From contig DSBL01000060.1 of NCBI GenBank assembly GCA_011049455.1, forward strand, positions 1 through 64,000: a DNA stretch of 64,000 nt. The letters are read 5' to 3'. A program made the position numbers and the translations under genes. Position 1 is the stretch's first letter. Each line of letters starts with the position of its first letter. Origin of the DNA: Desulfonatronum sp. Lineage in GTDB: Bacteria > Desulfobacterota > Desulfovibrionia > Desulfovibrionales > Desulfonatronaceae. The notes beneath the pieces are model-generated. The model did no database searches. It was not told the DNA's origin and was given only the letters and a program-made list of their open reading frames with translations. Below, in pieces: positions 18,955 to 31,192 of the stretch.

Positions 18955-19626
18955 TCACAACAAACCTTGGGCCTGAAAGCTGAAATACTCGCCTTCCGAG
19001 ACCACAATATGATCCAGGACCCGCACGTCCATTTCATGGGCGGCCCGCTGCAGCCTGCTCGTCAATTCCTGATCCTGGACCGAGGGCCGCGGATCGCCTC
19101 CGGGATGATTGTGCACCAGGATCACCCCGCTGGCTTGATGCTGCAAGACAAGCCGCAATATTTCCCGGGGATAGACCGGAGTCTGATCCACCGTGCCCCG
19201 GCTGACCTGTTGCCAGTGTACAAGACGATTCTTGTTGTCCACCAGGGCCACCCAAAATTCCTCGGTCCGCTGGTGACCCAGCCGGAACATGGCAAAATCG
19301 GCTACCGTTCGGGGGTGGCTGAACACTTCCCGGGCGTGAACAGCCCCTTCGCACACCCTGCTCCAGAATTCCCGCCAAAGCGCAAACAAAATGACCACGC
19401 TCCGGCTGACCTTGGGGACAACCAGCAAGTCTTCCCCACGGGCCTGAAAAACTCCGCGCAACGATCCAAATCGCTCCAAAAGAGCCTTGGCCAGACCCTT
19501 GGTATCCCGGCGGGGGATGGCATACCCCAGCAGCAATTCAAGAATTTCATAGTCCGCCAAAGCGCTGGGGGTTTGAGCCAAGCGTTCCTTTAACCGCTTT
19601 CGATGTCCAAGGTAGTGCTTGTCCAT
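18955..19626 (-). CDS. radC: RadC/JAB-domain DNA repair-like protein
   Basis: HYLGHRKRLKERL...VILVHNHPGGDPRPSVQDQELTSRL...VLDHIVVSEGEYFSF. Confidence 0.9.
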   Translation of the reverse strand: MDKHYLGHRKRLKERLAQTPSALADYEILELLLGYAIPRRDTKGLAKALLERFGSLRGVFQARGEDLLVVPKVSRSVVILFALWREFWSRVCEGAVHAREVFSHPRTVADFAMFRLGHQRTEEFWVALVDNKNRLVHWQQVSRGTVDQTPVYPREILRLVLQHQASGVILVHNHPGGDPRPSVQDQELTSRLQRAAHEMDVRVLDHIVVSEGEYFSFQAQGLL

Positions 19627-19852
19627 GGCATATAGGTACGGGCGGGGGACAAGGCAAGTCAAGTCAGGAAGAAATGTTGGACAAGGTTGCGCTGCAAGCA
19701 AAGTCCAACGCAAAAAGCGCATCTGTCGAAAATGCGAAAGGGATTATCGACGTCGGGCATAAACCCATGATCCCGCGTGGTTCGAAAAAAAAACGGGCAG
19801 AAAGGATCAGGACATCGCAAACAGAAAAAATGCGTTGAACCGGGACGAATCG

Positions 19853-20821
19853 TCAACGCCGGGCAAGGTTGGCCACCAGGAACTCCATGATCTGGTCGGC
19901 CTTCCTGCGTCCGGTTTTCAAATCATGTTCGGCCGCAAACACCAAATCTCCGATTCGCGTCAAGCCCTTCTCTCCCAGTTCAAGGGCCAAGCGCTTTTTT
20001 TCATGCTTGATGGCCGGCGGCAGAGAAACCTTGTGCTCCTCTCCGGCCGACAGTTGCCAAAGGATGCGGACTTCGCGCTGCAAAAGCCCCAGAAAGGGCA
20101 TCAGCATCCCTGAACCCGTGCTCGCTTGATCCGCAAACACGGTCCGCCAAGCCGTCAGATCCATGGAAGAAGTCAGCACGGCCTTGAGAAAAGCAAAGCT
20201 GTTCATGACCCTTTCACCGCCCAACAGCCCGAGATCCTCCGCTGCAACCCGCCGTCTTTCCCCGAGAAGCAGCTCCAGCTTGTCCAGTTCGCCCCGCATC
20301 CGGGCGCCGTCCAAGGGCAGAACGTCCACCAAAGCCGCTTCCACGCCGGGGGCGAACCCTATCTTTCGCTTCTTTGCCCACTGCCGCACAAAGTCCTTTA
20401 AAGTCCGCTCGGAATACCCCGGAGATTGCCACAGCCAGCCTCTGCTTTTGGCCGCCTTGAAGTAGGGTTGCTTGCTGATTGTCGCGGGCACCGCCGGCGT
20501 ATTGCCTTTCCACTCGCCTTCCAAACAGAAAAAGACCCATAGATCGGGCTTAGCTGTGCGCAGCAGAGGCTCCATGTCGCCCAGGGTCTTTACCGGCAGC
20601 TGGTGCGCCCGGCGGATCACCAGAATCCGGCCGGCTCCAAGAACGCTGAGCAGGCCGGTCATGGTCAAGGCGGTCCAGAACGAGGCATCCAGGGGCTCGT
20701 CAGCCCAGAACGTCTGTCTGGTCCATTCCCCGCAACCCGAGGCCGTTGTCAGCTCGCGGATCCGTTCCTGGATCAGCCAGACATCCGGACAAACGCAGAA
20801 AAAAAACGGAGGGCGCATCAC
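19853..20821 (-). CDS. holA: DNA polymerase III subunit delta
   Basis: HolA-like AAA/delta domain pattern; position immediately after leuS. Confidence 0.75.
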   Translation of the reverse strand: MMRPPFFFCVCPDVWLIQERIRELTTASGCGEWTRQTFWADEPLDASFWTALTMTGLLSVLGAGRILVIRRAHQLPVKTLGDMEPLLRTAKPDLWVFFCLEGEWKGNTPAVPATISKQPYFKAAKSRGWLWQSPGYSERTLKDFVRQWAKKRKIGFAPGVEAALVDVLPLDGARMRGELDKLELLLGERRRVAAEDLGLLGGERVMNSFAFLKAVLTSSMDLTAWRTVFADQASTGSGMLMPFLGLLQREVRILWQLSAGEEHKVSLPPAIKHEKKRLALELGEKGLTRIGDLVFAAEHDLKTGRRKADQIMEFLVANLARR

Positions 20822-20827
20822 GCCGCC

Positions 20828-23356
20828 CTATTTCGCGGTGACGATGTTCAAAAGTTTGCCCGGGACCACCACCATCTTGGCCACGGTGCGGCCTTCCAGG
20901 TGACGCTGGATGTTCTCGCTGGCCAGGGCCTGCTGCTTGACAAAATCGTCCGCGGCATCGGCCGGGACGTTGAGCCTGCCGCGGACCTTGCCGTTGACCT
21001 GCACGACAATGGTCGCCTCGTCGCGCATCAGGGCCGTCGGATCATGTCTGGGCCAGGGTTCCCTCGCCAGACTGCGTTTATGGCCCATCCTTTGCCACAA
21101 TTCTTCGCACAAATGCGGCGTAACCGGGGACAGGACGGCCAGGGCGGTGGCCATGGCCGAGGACAGCAGCCGCGCGCCGGCCTCGGTGGAGCGCAGGGCG
21201 TCCTTGGTCTGGTACAGGGTGTTCACCAGTTCCATGATCGCTGCAATGGCCGTATTAAACTGGAACCGCTCGGAAATATCGTTTTCCACCTTGACTATTG
21301 TGGCGTGCTCCTTGTGGCGCAGCTGGGCGGCCTGGGGCAATCCCGCGGCAGCCACGTCGGACGCGGTTGTGCTGCAGGGATCGGCAGCGGTCAGGACCGG
21401 TGCCAGATCTTCGGCCAGACGCCACAACCGATGCGTGAACCGCTGGGCTCCCTCAATGCCGGCATCACTCCAATCCAAATCGCGCTCAGCCGGTGCCGCA
21501 AAGAGCAGGAACAGCCGCACCGCGTCCGCGCCATAGCGCTGGGTCATCTCGTCCGGCGAGACCACATTGCCCTTGCTTTTGCTCATCTTGGCGCCGCCCT
21601 TGAGGACCATGCCCTGGGCCAGAAGGGCCTTGAACGGCTCGTCCATGTCGATATAGCCGAGATCACGCAGCGCCTTGACCCAGAACCGGGCATACAGCAA
21701 ATGCAAAATAGCGTGCTCCACCCCGCCGATATACTGGTCCACCGGGCACCAGTAGGATAAATCTTCGGCGTTGAAGGCCTGGCCGTTTTCCCAGGGCGCG
21801 GTGTAGCGCAGGAAATACCAGGAGCTTTCCACGAACGTATCCATGGTGTCGGTTTCGCGCCGGGCCGGACCTTTGCAACGAGGGCACACCGCCTCCACGA
21901 ATTCCCGGGCCTCGGGCAGGGGTGAACGGCCGTCCGGACGGACCCGCAGATCCAGCGGAAGAATGACGGGCAGGTTTTCCTCCTTTTCCGGCACCATCCC
22001 GCAAACGTCGCAGTACAGCACCGGGATTGGCGCGCCCCAGAAGCGCTGGCGGCTGATGTTCCAATCCCGCAGGCGGTAATTCACGGCTCGAACGCCCATG
22101 CCCTGCTTTTGCAGGTAATCGGCAATGACCTCCTTGGCCTGCTCATTGTTCAGGCCCGTGAACTGTCCGGAATTGACCAACACTCCGGGATCGGCATAGG
22201 CCTGGACCATGTTGCCCGCGTCCAAGTCGGCCTCCGGCGGGCGGATCACGACCTGCACGGGCAAGTTGTACTTGCGGGCGAAATCCAAGTCGCGCTGGTC
22301 ATGCGCCGGAACAGCCATCACCGCGCCGGTGCCGTAGCCCATGAGCACGAAATTGGCCACCCAGATGGGCATTTTTTCATTGGAGAAAGGATTGAGGCAG
22401 TAAGCTCCGGTGAATATCCCCTCCTTTTCCAGATCCTCGGCCCCGCGCACCAGCCGGTCCATGTTCCGGACCTTGTCGCAAAAGGCCCGCACCCGATGTT
22501 CATTGGGGGTTCCGGCAATGAGTTTTTCAACAAGAGGGTGCTCCGCGGCCAGGCTCATGAACGTGGCCCCGAAAACCGTATCCTGCCGGGTGGTGAACAC
22601 GCGGATGGTCTTGTCCTTCTCGGAGAGGGCCTGTTCCAGCGGAAAATCAATCTCCGCGCCGATGGATTTACCGATCCAATTGCGCTGCATGCTGACCACC
22701 CGTTCCGGCCAGCCGCCCTCCAAGGCATCCAGATCCTGAAGCAGTTCTTCGGCATAGTCCGTTATCCGCAAAAACCACTGGGTCAATTCCTTCTGCACCA
22801 CCTGGCTGTCGCAACGCCAGCACAATCCGTCGACAACCTGTTCATTGGCCAATACGGTATGGCATGATTCGCACCAGTTCTGAGGGGCCTTGCGCCGGTA
22901 GGCCAGCCCCTTTTCCAAGAATTTCAAGAAAAAAAGCTGCTCCCAGCGATAGTAGTCCGGCTGGCAGGTGGCCAGTTCCCGCCGCCAGTCCAGAGAATAG
23001 CCCATGCGCTGCAACTGGGAGCGCATGGCGTCAATGTTTTCCAAAGTCCATTTGGCCGGATGCACGCCGTGCTTGATGGCCGCGTTTTCCGCGGGCAAGC
23101 CGAAGGCATCCCAGCCCATGGGGTGCAACACGTTGAAACCTTGCATCCGCTTGAACCGAGCCAATACGTCGCCAATGGAATACACCCGGGCATGACCGAT
23201 ATGTATCCGGCCTGAGGGATAAGGAAACATCTCCAAAACATAATATTTCGGGCGTTCAGGATCCGCCTCCGAATGGAATGTCCCCTCCTGCGCCCAGATC
23301 TGTTGCCATTTTGTTTCCACAACTTCCGGATCGTAGCGCTCCCATGCCGTTTCCAT
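20828..23356 (-). CDS. leuS: Leucyl-tRNA synthetase
   Basis: [53 protein letters not shown]. Confidence 0.97.
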   Translation of the reverse strand: METAWERYDPEVVETKWQQIWAQEGTFHSEADPERPKYYVLEMFPYPSGRIHIGHARVYSIGDVLARFKRMQGFNVLHPMGWDAFGLPAENAAIKHGVHPAKWTLENIDAMRSQLQRMGYSLDWRRELATCQPDYYRWEQLFFLKFLEKGLAYRRKAPQNWCESCHTVLANEQVVDGLCWRCDSQVVQKELTQWFLRITDYAEELLQDLDALEGGWPERVVSMQRNWIGKSIGAEIDFPLEQALSEKDKTIRVFTTRQDTVFGATFMSLAAEHPLVEKLIAGTPNEHRVRAFCDKVRNMDRLVRGAEDLEKEGIFTGAYCLNPFSNEKMPIWVANFVLMGYGTGAVMAVPAHDQRDLDFARKYNLPVQVVIRPPEADLDAGNMVQAYADPGVLVNSGQFTGLNNEQAKEVIADYLQKQGMGVRAVNYRLRDWNISRQRFWGAPIPVLYCDVCGMVPEKEENLPVILPLDLRVRPDGRSPLPEAREFVEAVCPRCKGPARRETDTMDTFVESSWYFLRYTAPWENGQAFNAEDLSYWCPVDQYIGGVEHAILHLLYARFWVKALRDLGYIDMDEPFKALLAQGMVLKGGAKMSKSKGNVVSPDEMTQRYGADAVRLFLLFAAPAERDLDWSDAGIEGAQRFTHRLWRLAEDLAPVLTAADPCSTTASDVAAAGLPQAAQLRHKEHATIVKVENDISERFQFNTAIAAIMELVNTLYQTKDALRSTEAGARLLSSAMATALAVLSPVTPHLCEELWQRMGHKRSLAREPWPRHDPTALMRDEATIVVQVNGKVRGRLNVPADAADDFVKQQALASENIQRHLEGRTVAKMVVVPGKLLNIVTAK

Positions 23357-23506
23357 GTTTGACTCCTTCATCGATCTCTTGCGATCCCGAGCATACTCTT
23401 ATTATGTACTTCCGCGTATCGAGCGCCACCGGCCTCGGCACTTGTGTTCAAGTCCCTTTGGTTGGACGACGGGAACCAGGATGTGAAAAATGCTCGCGGA
23501 TATTGC

Positions 23507-23989
23507 CTATGATTGTGATCCCGAAGCGGACACTTGACCGTCATAATCGTGGCCGGATGAAAAACGCACCGAGGAAAAACGGTTCTCCCAACGCCGCACG
23601 GCCTGGTAAACCGATCTGCGCTCTTGACCGACATCCAGCAGCACCAAGGCGTCGGCAGTATAAGCATCCCAAAAACAGGCCCCCCAGACGTCGAGCGCCT
23701 TGTCCGCCGGCAGGTTCATGATTTTGATCAGACAGGCCACGTCCAGCCACCAAGTCTCCCATCCAAGCTTCATGATCCTGGTCGCAAGCAGCGGCGCCCA
23801 TCGCTTCAACTCGGAAGCCTGACACACATTCCAGTCCAGGCCCCAACGGGTCACCCCGTCGTGGTCACGCCAGATCCGCACGGTCGCCTCGCCCGGTCCG
23901 GGCAGCAAAATATCGCTTTGCAGCACCCGTACCTGCCTGGCTGTTGCCGGACATTGTTCAGAATTCCTTATGAATCCCAAACTCACCAT
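23507..23989 (-). CDS. Hypothetical protein between nusB and leuS
   Basis: ORF with normal composition, Trp-rich (RWAPLLATRIMKLGWETWWLDVACLIKIMNLPADKAL), slightly overlapping nusB. Confidence 0.65.
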   Translation of the reverse strand: MVSLGFIRNSEQCPATARQVRVLQSDILLPGPGEATVRIWRDHDGVTRWGLDWNVCQASELKRWAPLLATRIMKLGWETWWLDVACLIKIMNLPADKALDVWGACFWDAYTADALVLLDVGQERRSVYQAVRRWENRFSSVRFSSGHDYDGQVSASGSQS

Positions 23990-24467
23990 GTTCCACCGCC
24001 CTGGCAACAGCATCCAGGATGCCGTTGATAAAAGGAAAGGATTGTTCGTCCCCGAATTCCTTGCTCAACTCCACGGCCTCATTGATGCTCACCTTCAGGG
24101 GAATGTCCGGTTCATGAAGCATTTCATAAACACCAAGGCGCAGGATGCTCAACTCGGTTTTGGCGATCCGATCAATCCTCCAATGGCGGGAATACTTCTG
24201 GATGATCATGTCGATCTGTTCAAGCCAAAGATGCACTCCGCTGGCCAAATGCAAGGCGAACTCCCGATCTTCAGCATTCTTTCGGGACAGCTCTGCCGAT
24301 TCCCCTTCCCCGGACGCCATGCCGGATTGCTCCTCAGGCATTTCCCTAAAGACCCGCTGAACCTCCTGACTGTCTGCCAGGCTCTGGAAACTCATGGCAA
24401 AAACGCATTGAAAAGCACGCTTTCGGGCGGACCTTCGCCCGATCTTCCGAGTTTTCATGGGCAGCAA
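23958..24467 (-). CDS. nusB: Transcription antitermination factor NusB
   Basis: RRSARKRAFQCVFAMSFQ...KTELSILRLGVYEMLHEPDIPLKVSINEAVELSKEFG. Confidence 0.94.
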   Translation of the reverse strand: MLPMKTRKIGRRSARKRAFQCVFAMSFQSLADSQEVQRVFREMPEEQSGMASGEGESAELSRKNAEDREFALHLASGVHLWLEQIDMIIQKYSRHWRIDRIAKTELSILRLGVYEMLHEPDIPLKVSINEAVELSKEFGDEQSFPFINGILDAVARAVEHGEFGIHKEF

Positions 24468-24938
24468 TCAGACCTGCTCCAGCACGCGAATCATCTCCAA
24501 GGTGGCCGAAGCCGCGTCCACGCCCTTGTTTCCGGCCTTGCTGCCGGCTCGCTCCACGGCCTGCTCCAGGGTGTCCGTGGTCAAGACTCCAAAGCCCACT
24601 GGAACTCCGGAATCAAGCATGACCTGAGCCAATCCCTTGGACACTTCAGCCGCCACATAATCGAAATGCGGAGTGGACCCGCGAATCACCGCTCCCAAAC
24701 AGATAACGCCTTGGAAACGTTTGCTTGCCGCAAGACGCTTGGCTGCCAGAGGCAACTCGTACGCCCCGGGCACACGGACCAGGGTCAAATTTTCCTTGAG
24801 CGCGCCATGTCGCAACAGATAATCCACGGCCCCGCCCACAAGCCTGTCCACGATAAAATCATTGAACCGGCTGGCGACAATCGCAAAGTGCAATCCCTGG
24901 GCGTCCAAACGACCTTCAATCGTTTGCAGGTGCAGCAT
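24468..24938 (-). CDS. ribH: 6,7-dimethyl-8-ribityllumazine synthase
   Basis: [20 protein letters not shown]...[13 protein letters not shown]...[15 protein letters not shown]. Confidence 0.96.
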   Translation of the reverse strand: MLHLQTIEGRLDAQGLHFAIVASRFNDFIVDRLVGGAVDYLLRHGALKENLTLVRVPGAYELPLAAKRLAASKRFQGVICLGAVIRGSTPHFDYVAAEVSKGLAQVMLDSGVPVGFGVLTTDTLEQAVERAGSKAGNKGVDAASATLEMIRVLEQV

Positions 24939-26163
24939 CTTCCCCCTCCTTCTTCGCTTTAAGATCAAGAATGTGTCCCATTTTTTCTTTCTTGGTCAAC
25001 AGATACCGCAGATTCTGTTCACAAGCGGCAATCTCCACGGGGACGCGGCCTGCAACCTCCAACCCATAGCCTTCCAGCCCGACGATCTTTTTTGGATTGT
25101 TGGTCATCAATCGCATTTTTCTGATTCCAAGGTCCACAAGTATTTGGGCGCCCACGCCATAGTCCCGCAAATCAGGAGCAAAGCCGAGCTCCACGTTGGC
25201 CTCGACCGTATCCTTGCCGTGATCCTGCAGGCAGTAGGCCCGGATTTTGTTGGCCAAACCGATGCCCCGTCCCTCCTGACGCATGTACAGGATCACGCCG
25301 GCGCCCTCTTCCGCGATGATCCGCATGGCCGCCTGGAGTTGCGGCCCACAGTCGCATCGCAGGGAACCGAACACGTCCCCGGTTAAACATTGGCTGTGCA
25401 CTCTGACCAGGACGGGCTCCTCGGGATGTATCTCGCCCTTGACCAAGGCCAAATGCACGCCGTTGTCCACTTCGCTCTCATAGGCGATCACCGTGAAGTC
25501 TCCGCCGTGACACGTGGGCAGCTGGGCCTCGCTCACCCGGCGCACCGACAGGGAGTCGTGGCGCATTCTGTAGCGGATCAAATCCGCAATAGAGGCGATT
25601 TTCATGTCATGTTCGGCCGCAAAGACCTCCAGATCAGGCATCCGGGCCATGTTCCCGTCCTCGCGCATGATCTCGCAGATCACCGCCGCGGATTTCAGTC
25701 CGGCCAGTCGGGCCAGATCCACGCTGCCCTCGGTTTGACCGGCCCGCACCAGAACGCCGCCCTTTCTGGCCCGTAAAGGGAAAACATGCCCCGGGGTGAC
25801 GATATCCTCCGGCTTGGCGTCATCGGCCACGGCGGCCAGAATGGTCGTGGCCCGGTCATAGGCGGAAATCCCCGTGGACACGCCGACTCTGGCCTCAATG
25901 GACACGGTAAAGGCCGTGCCGAAGCGGGATTCGTTGCGTGAGGCCATCATGGGCAGGTCCAGCTTGGCGATCAGTTCCGGGGCCATGGCCAGGCAGATCA
26001 ACCCCCGGCCGTGAATGGCCATGAAGTTGATCAGTTCCGGTGTCACGCATTCCGCGGCAATGGTCAGATCCCCTTCGTTCTCCCTGTTTTCATCGTCCAC
26101 CAGGATGATCATCCGCCCCTGGCGGATATCCTCAATGGCCTCTTCAACGGTGCATAACGCCAT
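24916..26163 (-). CDS. ribBA: Bifunctional DHBP synthase / GTP cyclohydrolase II
   Basis: [16 protein letters not shown] and [24 protein letters not shown] motifs. Confidence 0.96.
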   Translation of the reverse strand: MALCTVEEAIEDIRQGRMIILVDDENRENEGDLTIAAECVTPELINFMAIHGRGLICLAMAPELIAKLDLPMMASRNESRFGTAFTVSIEARVGVSTGISAYDRATTILAAVADDAKPEDIVTPGHVFPLRARKGGVLVRAGQTEGSVDLARLAGLKSAAVICEIMREDGNMARMPDLEVFAAEHDMKIASIADLIRYRMRHDSLSVRRVSEAQLPTCHGGDFTVIAYESEVDNGVHLALVKGEIHPEEPVLVRVHSQCLTGDVFGSLRCDCGPQLQAAMRIIAEEGAGVILYMRQEGRGIGLANKIRAYCLQDHGKDTVEANVELGFAPDLRDYGVGAQILVDLGIRKMRLMTNNPKKIVGLEGYGLEVAGRVPVEIAACEQNLRYLLTKKEKMGHILDLKAKKEGEDAAPAND

Positions 26164-26189
26164 GACGTATCCTTGTCTCAACTTGCAGG

Positions 26190-26849
26190 TTAAAAACCGT
26201 GTTCACGCAAAAACGCTTCGCTGAAGCCGCCGGTGGACTGATGTTCAGTCCACGGGGTCATCATGCGCTGCACGTATTTTCCAATCATATCCGCTTCCAT
26301 ATTCACGGCATCCCCCGGTCGCCACCGGGAAATGGTCGTGCTTTGCCATGTTGCCGGGATGATATTCACTTCCAGCCAGCCTCGGCCGCAGCCGTTAACG
26401 GTCAGGCTGATGCCGTCCAGGGCCACGGACCCCTTGGGAACCACAAGCCGGCTGAATTCGTCCGGAAATGTCAGCCGGAACAGACGCGATTGACCCAGTT
26501 GCCGAGTTTCGCCGACCCGGGCCAAACAATCCACGTGCCCGCTTACCAGATGCCCTCCCAGCCGGTCGCCCAGGGCCAGGGCCCTTTCCAGGTTAACCCT
26601 TGATCCCGCCTTGAGTTGACCCAAATTGGTCAATCCCAGGGTTTCAGGGGATGCATACATTGTAAACCTGTCCGCAAAAAAAGCTTCCACGGTCAAACAA
26701 ACGCCGTTCACGGCGATGCTTTCCCCATGCTTGAGGAATTGCATGGAAAATTCCGGAACAATTTCCAGCCGGACTTCCCGCGTGTGCCCCTGTTCCCGGC
26801 CGGTCATGGCCGACACCTTGCCCGGTCCCTCAATCAGGCCGGTAAACAT
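26190..26849 (-). CDS. ribE: Riboflavin synthase alpha subunit
   Basis: [12 protein letters not shown]...[11 protein letters not shown]...[15 protein letters not shown]. Confidence 0.96.
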   Translation of the reverse strand: MFTGLIEGPGKVSAMTGREQGHTREVRLEIVPEFSMQFLKHGESIAVNGVCLTVEAFFADRFTMYASPETLGLTNLGQLKAGSRVNLERALALGDRLGGHLVSGHVDCLARVGETRQLGQSRLFRLTFPDEFSRLVVPKGSVALDGISLTVNGCGRGWLEVNIIPATWQSTTISRWRPGDAVNMEADMIGKYVQRMMTPWTEHQSTGGFSEAFLREHGF

Positions 26850-27961
26850 GGTTCCTCCGAAAGATCGTCAACAGGCCGGAGAAGCAGCAGCACGTCCTCA
26901 CCCACCTGACGGATTTGGGCAAAGCGCCATTGTTTGGCCTGGTCCATGCGCTCCACGGCAACTCCGGAAAGCACCGATACGGCATGCTCGTCGCCCAGCG
27001 TCCTGGGTGCTTGAAACAGCCACCATTCCCCCACCAGTCCGGCATCCACCAAACGACCGGCAAGCCGCCCCCCGCCTTCACAAAGCACGTCGTACACGCC
27101 CAGCTCGCCGCGCAACCGAATCATGGCAGCCACCAGATCGACCCGCCCCTGGCCGGATCCCCAGACCCGGCACCCCAGTTTGCGCAGGGCATGGGCATCC
27201 GGGGACTCGGCTGCCTCGTTCGTGGTCCAGAAAAGCGTCTGTTCCGGGCGTTGCCGCAGCAGGAACAAGTCCGCGTCAACAGACGGCAGGGACGCCCCGG
27301 CAACCACAGCCAATGGTTGCGTTTTCTCGCTTTTTGCACCTGCGTCAAGGCGGCAGGTCAATCGGGGATCATCCGCCCAAAGCGTTTTGGAACCCACCAG
27401 CACCGCGCCCACACGGGCACGCAGCATGTGGACCAAGCGCCGGGACGATTCGCCGCTGATCCAACGGGAATCTCCCGTGCGCGTGGCAATGCGCCCATCA
27501 AGGGTTGTTGCCAGCTTCAAATAGACATAAGGACGAGGGGTGAGCATCCAGGTTGAAAAATCGGCGATCAAATCCATGCAGGCCGTCTCGGCCACGCCCT
27601 GATGCACGGTAACGCCCCGCTCACGCAAAAACGAAATGCCTTTGCCCAAAACATGCGGGTTGGGGTCAGCCGCCCCCACCACCACCTGGGAAATGCCCGC
27701 GTCCAGAATCGCCCGGGTGCAGGGGGGCGTACGCCCCTCGTGGTTACAGGGCTCCAGCGTGACCCAGAGGGTGCATTTGGTGGTATCAACATGCTTGCTC
27801 CGGGCATCGGCAATGGCCGCCACCTCGGCGTGGGGCAGGCCTGAACCCTGATGAAAGCCCCGGGCCACGATCTGGCCGTTGATGGTCAGCACCGCTCCGA
27901 CGCAGGGATTCGGTGCCGTGCGGCCCTTGCCGCGCAAGGCCAAATCCACGGCCTGCAACAT
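26834..27961 (-). CDS. ribD: Riboflavin biosynthesis deaminase/reductase RibD
   Basis: APNPCVGAVLTINGQIVARGFHQGSGLPHAEVAA...LWVTLEPCNHEGRTPPCT. Confidence 0.95.
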   Translation of the reverse strand: MLQAVDLALRGKGRTAPNPCVGAVLTINGQIVARGFHQGSGLPHAEVAAIADARSKHVDTTKCTLWVTLEPCNHEGRTPPCTRAILDAGISQVVVGAADPNPHVLGKGISFLRERGVTVHQGVAETACMDLIADFSTWMLTPRPYVYLKLATTLDGRIATRTGDSRWISGESSRRLVHMLRARVGAVLVGSKTLWADDPRLTCRLDAGAKSEKTQPLAVVAGASLPSVDADLFLLRQRPEQTLFWTTNEAAESPDAHALRKLGCRVWGSGQGRVDLVAAMIRLRGELGVYDVLCEGGGRLAGRLVDAGLVGEWWLFQAPRTLGDEHAVSVLSGVAVERMDQAKQWRFAQIRQVGEDVLLLLRPVDDLSEEPCLPA

Positions 27962-27977
27962 GATCCGCTCGGCCTGA

Positions 27978-28439
27978 TCAGGAAGCGGCAAATTTTTCAA
28001 AGTGCACTCCTGCTTCGTGCAGCATGTCCACGGCCAGTTCGTCCGGATAGCCGTTGTCGAAGACAATGGACGCAATGCCGCAGTTGATGAGCATTTTGGT
28101 GCAAATCAGGCAAGGTTGGGTGGTGCAGTAGATGCGTGCTCCCTCCAGCCTGACCCCGTGCATGGCCGCCTGGATGATCACGTTTTGTTCGGCATGCAGG
28201 CCTCGACAAAGCTCATGTCGCTGCCCCGAGGGAATGCCCAATTTTTCTCTCAGGCAGCCTATGTCCAGACAGTGTGCAAGGCCGGCAGGAGCGCCGTTGT
28301 ATCCCGTGGCCAGGATGCGTTTGTCCTTTACGGCCAAGGCGCCGACCTTGCGGCGCAGACAGGTGGAGCGCTGGGCCACCAAGTGAGCGATGCCCATGAA
28401 ATATTGCGGCCAGGGCAGGCGCTGCTCTTGCATGGTCAA
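27978..28439 (-). CDS. dCMP/cytidine deaminase family protein
   Basis: [15 protein letters not shown]...[20 protein letters not shown]. Confidence 0.9.
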   Translation of the reverse strand: MTMQEQRLPWPQYFMGIAHLVAQRSTCLRRKVGALAVKDKRILATGYNGAPAGLAHCLDIGCLREKLGIPSGQRHELCRGLHAEQNVIIQAAMHGVRLEGARIYCTTQPCLICTKMLINCGIASIVFDNGYPDELAVDMLHEAGVHFEKFAAS

Positions 28440-28448
28440 ACCAGCTTC

Positions 28449-29693
28449 CTATGCGGCAAAAAGAGGAAACTGCGCGGCAAATTCGCTCACCTCGACTTCG
28501 ATGCGGCGCAATTCCGTTTCGTTGTTGCGCATGTCCAAAGCGCGCACAATCCACTGCACCACCATGAGCATGTGCTCTTCGGTCATGCCCCTGGTCGTCA
28601 GGGCCGGCGTGCCCAGGCGAATCCCGGAGGTGACAAAGGGCGAACGGGTCTCAAAGGGCACGGTGTTCTTGTTCACCGTGATCCCTGCCTTGTCCAGGGC
28701 CGTTTCCGCTTCCTTGCCGGTGATCTCCGTGTTGGACAAGTCCACGAGCATCAAGTGGTTGTCCGTGCCCCCGGAAACCAGCGCAAAACCGGCATCCATC
28801 AGCGCCTTGGCCATGGCTTGAGCATTGGCCACCACTTGTTGCTGATAGACCTTGAATTCCGGCTTGAGGGCCTCCCCGAAAGCCACGGCCTTGGAAGCGA
28901 TGACATGCATCAGCGGACCGCCCTGAATGCCTGGAAAAATCTGGGAATTCAGCATCTTGCCGAATTCATCGGAGGAAAGAATCAACCCGCCGCGCGGACC
29001 GCGCAGGGTTTTGTGGGTGGTGCTGGTAATGAAATGGGCGCTGCCCACCGGGGAGGGATGCAAATCCGCGGCGATCAAACCGGCGATGTGGGCCATGTCC
29101 ACCATTAAGAGGGCCCCGAATTCATCGGCGATTTCCCGGAATTTGGCAAAATCGATCCTTCGGGCATAAGCGCTGGCTCCGGCCACGATCATTTTGGGTC
29201 GATGCTCCCTGGCCATGTCCCGAACCTGATCATAGTCAATGGTGCCGGTTTCCCGGCCCACGCCGTAGAACACGATCTTGTAGAGCCTGCCGGAAAAATT
29301 CACCGGACTGCCGTGGGTCAAATGACCACCGTGGGACAGATCCATGCCTAAAATGACGTCTCCCGGCGTCAACGCCCCGAAATAAACGGCCATGTTCGCC
29401 TGGGAACCGGAATGGGGCTGCACGTTGGCGTACTCGGCTGCAAAAAGCTTTTTAACCCGCTCCTGGGCAAGTATTTCGGCAATGTCCACGAATTCGCAGC
29501 CTCCGTAATACCGCTTGCCCGGATAGCCCTCGGCGTATTTATGGGTCAGCACGCTGCCCATGGCCATGCGCACCGCTTCGGAAGTGAAATTTTCCGAGGC
29601 GATCAGTTCCAGCTTGTGCAGCTGCCGCTGTTCCTCCATCCGGATGGCGTTGGCCAATTCCGGATCATGCCGTTCCAACTCATCAAGATTCAT
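28449..29693 (-). CDS. glyA: Serine hydroxymethyltransferase
   Basis: [54 protein letters not shown]. Confidence 0.98.
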   Translation of the reverse strand: MNLDELERHDPELANAIRMEEQRQLHKLELIASENFTSEAVRMAMGSVLTHKYAEGYPGKRYYGGCEFVDIAEILAQERVKKLFAAEYANVQPHSGSQANMAVYFGALTPGDVILGMDLSHGGHLTHGSPVNFSGRLYKIVFYGVGRETGTIDYDQVRDMAREHRPKMIVAGASAYARRIDFAKFREIADEFGALLMVDMAHIAGLIAADLHPSPVGSAHFITSTTHKTLRGPRGGLILSSDEFGKMLNSQIFPGIQGGPLMHVIASKAVAFGEALKPEFKVYQQQVVANAQAMAKALMDAGFALVSGGTDNHLMLVDLSNTEITGKEAETALDKAGITVNKNTVPFETRSPFVTSGIRLGTPALTTRGMTEEHMLMVVQWIVRALDMRNNETELRRIEVEVSEFAAQFPLFAA

Positions 29694-29844
29694 TGGGCAT
29701 TTCTCCCGGGAATGTTCACGAAAAAGGGTTGTTTCACTTTACAGGGCAGAGGCATCATGGAAGTCAAGACAGTAGCGGGTGGACAGGCGTAACAGGCCAC
29801 CATGGACAATTCCTCACTCAAAGATCATGACCCCTTGCATCTTC

Positions 29845-31089
29845 CTATTCTTCAAAACGCTTGAACACGATGGAGGCGTTGGTCCCGCCGAATCCGAAGG
29901 AGTTGCATAAAACCGTGCGTACTTCACATTTCCTGGCGCCCTCGGTCACATAGTCCAGATCACATTCCGGATCCGGATCAGTCAGGTTGATGGTCCCGGG
30001 AATCACGCCGTTTTGAATGGTCAACACGGAAAAAACGCTCTCCACTCCCCCGGCCGCCCCCAGCATATGGCCGATCATGGATTTGTTGGCGGTGATCGGT
30101 ACGGACGCGGCGCGTTTCCCGAAGACCCGTTTGATGGCCCGGGTCTCGGTGATATCGTTCAGCTTGGTGGAGGTGCCGTGAGCATTTATGTGGTCCAACT
30201 CCTCGGACCGCAGCCCGGCCTCGCTCAAAGCCGCGCTCATGGCCAGGGCCATGCCCAGCCCCTCATCGTCCGGCGCGGTGATGTGATACGCATCTCCGGA
30301 CGCGCCGTACCCGGCAACCTCCGCAAGAATCTTCGCGCCGCGCTGTTTGGCGTGCTCCAGGGTTTCCAAAAACAGCAACCCGCACCCCTCGCTCATCACA
30401 AAACCGTCGCGGCCGTTGTCGAACGGTCGGGAGGCTCGCATTGGATCATCATTGCGGGTGGACAAGGCCTTCAGGGCGTTGAAGCCGGCCATGGCCAAAG
30501 GCGTCAGGCTGGATTCGGTCCCGCCGCAAATGGCCGTATCGGCCCGGCCCAAAAGCAGTTCTGAATACGCGGTTCCAATGGAATGCAGGCCCGAAGCGCA
30601 GGCGGAGGTGGTCACCAAATTATTGCCCTTGGCCCCTGTAAAAATGGACACCTGCCCGGCGGCCATGTTCGCGATCAGGGAAGGAATGAAAAACGGCGAT
30701 ATTTTGCGCGGGCCGCTTTTCAGCAGCACGCTCTGGGAGCGTTCCAGGGCGTCCAGGCCGCCGATGCCGCAACCGATGATCACAGCGGTGCGGTGCGCCT
30801 TCTCGGGAACAATGACAAACCGCGTGTCTTCCAGGAGCATCGCGGCGCAGGCCACGGCATATTGGGCGAAAAGCTCCATCCGCCGGGTCTGCTTCAGGTG
30901 CATGTATTTCACCGGCTCAAAGTCGCGCACCTCGCCGGCTATCCTGGTTTCGTGATCCTGACCGTCAAAACGACTCAATTCGGCAATGCCGGACTCCCCC
31001 TGGAGCAAACGCCGCCAACTGGTCCAAACATCGCTTCCCAGGGGCGTGATGGTCGCAAGACCAGTGACCACTATTCTTTTCTTGAACAT
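29845..31089 (-). CDS. fabF: 3-oxoacyl-ACP synthase II
   Basis: VVTGLATITPLGSDV; TTSACASGLHSIGTAY; HINAHGTSTKLND. Confidence 0.96.
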   Translation of the reverse strand: MFKKRIVVTGLATITPLGSDVWTSWRRLLQGESGIAELSRFDGQDHETRIAGEVRDFEPVKYMHLKQTRRMELFAQYAVACAAMLLEDTRFVIVPEKAHRTAVIIGCGIGGLDALERSQSVLLKSGPRKISPFFIPSLIANMAAGQVSIFTGAKGNNLVTTSACASGLHSIGTAYSELLLGRADTAICGGTESSLTPLAMAGFNALKALSTRNDDPMRASRPFDNGRDGFVMSEGCGLLFLETLEHAKQRGAKILAEVAGYGASGDAYHITAPDDEGLGMALAMSAALSEAGLRSEELDHINAHGTSTKLNDITETRAIKRVFGKRAASVPITANKSMIGHMLGAAGGVESVFSVLTIQNGVIPGTINLTDPDPECDLDYVTEGARKCEVRTVLCNSFGFGGTNASIVFKRFEE

Positions 31090-31192
31090 TGGTGCTTCCT
31101 GTTTTCCTGCTCACAAGAAAATCGAGCGCCTCGTGATTAACGCCCGGATCACAAGACGCCCGAAGATCGACTCTCAACCCTCCAGGGATGAG

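Noticed and set aside
28002-29108. 368-aa plus-strand ORF antisense to the dCMP deaminase and glyA
   Set aside because: Spans two well-supported genes on the other strand; no recognisable motif.
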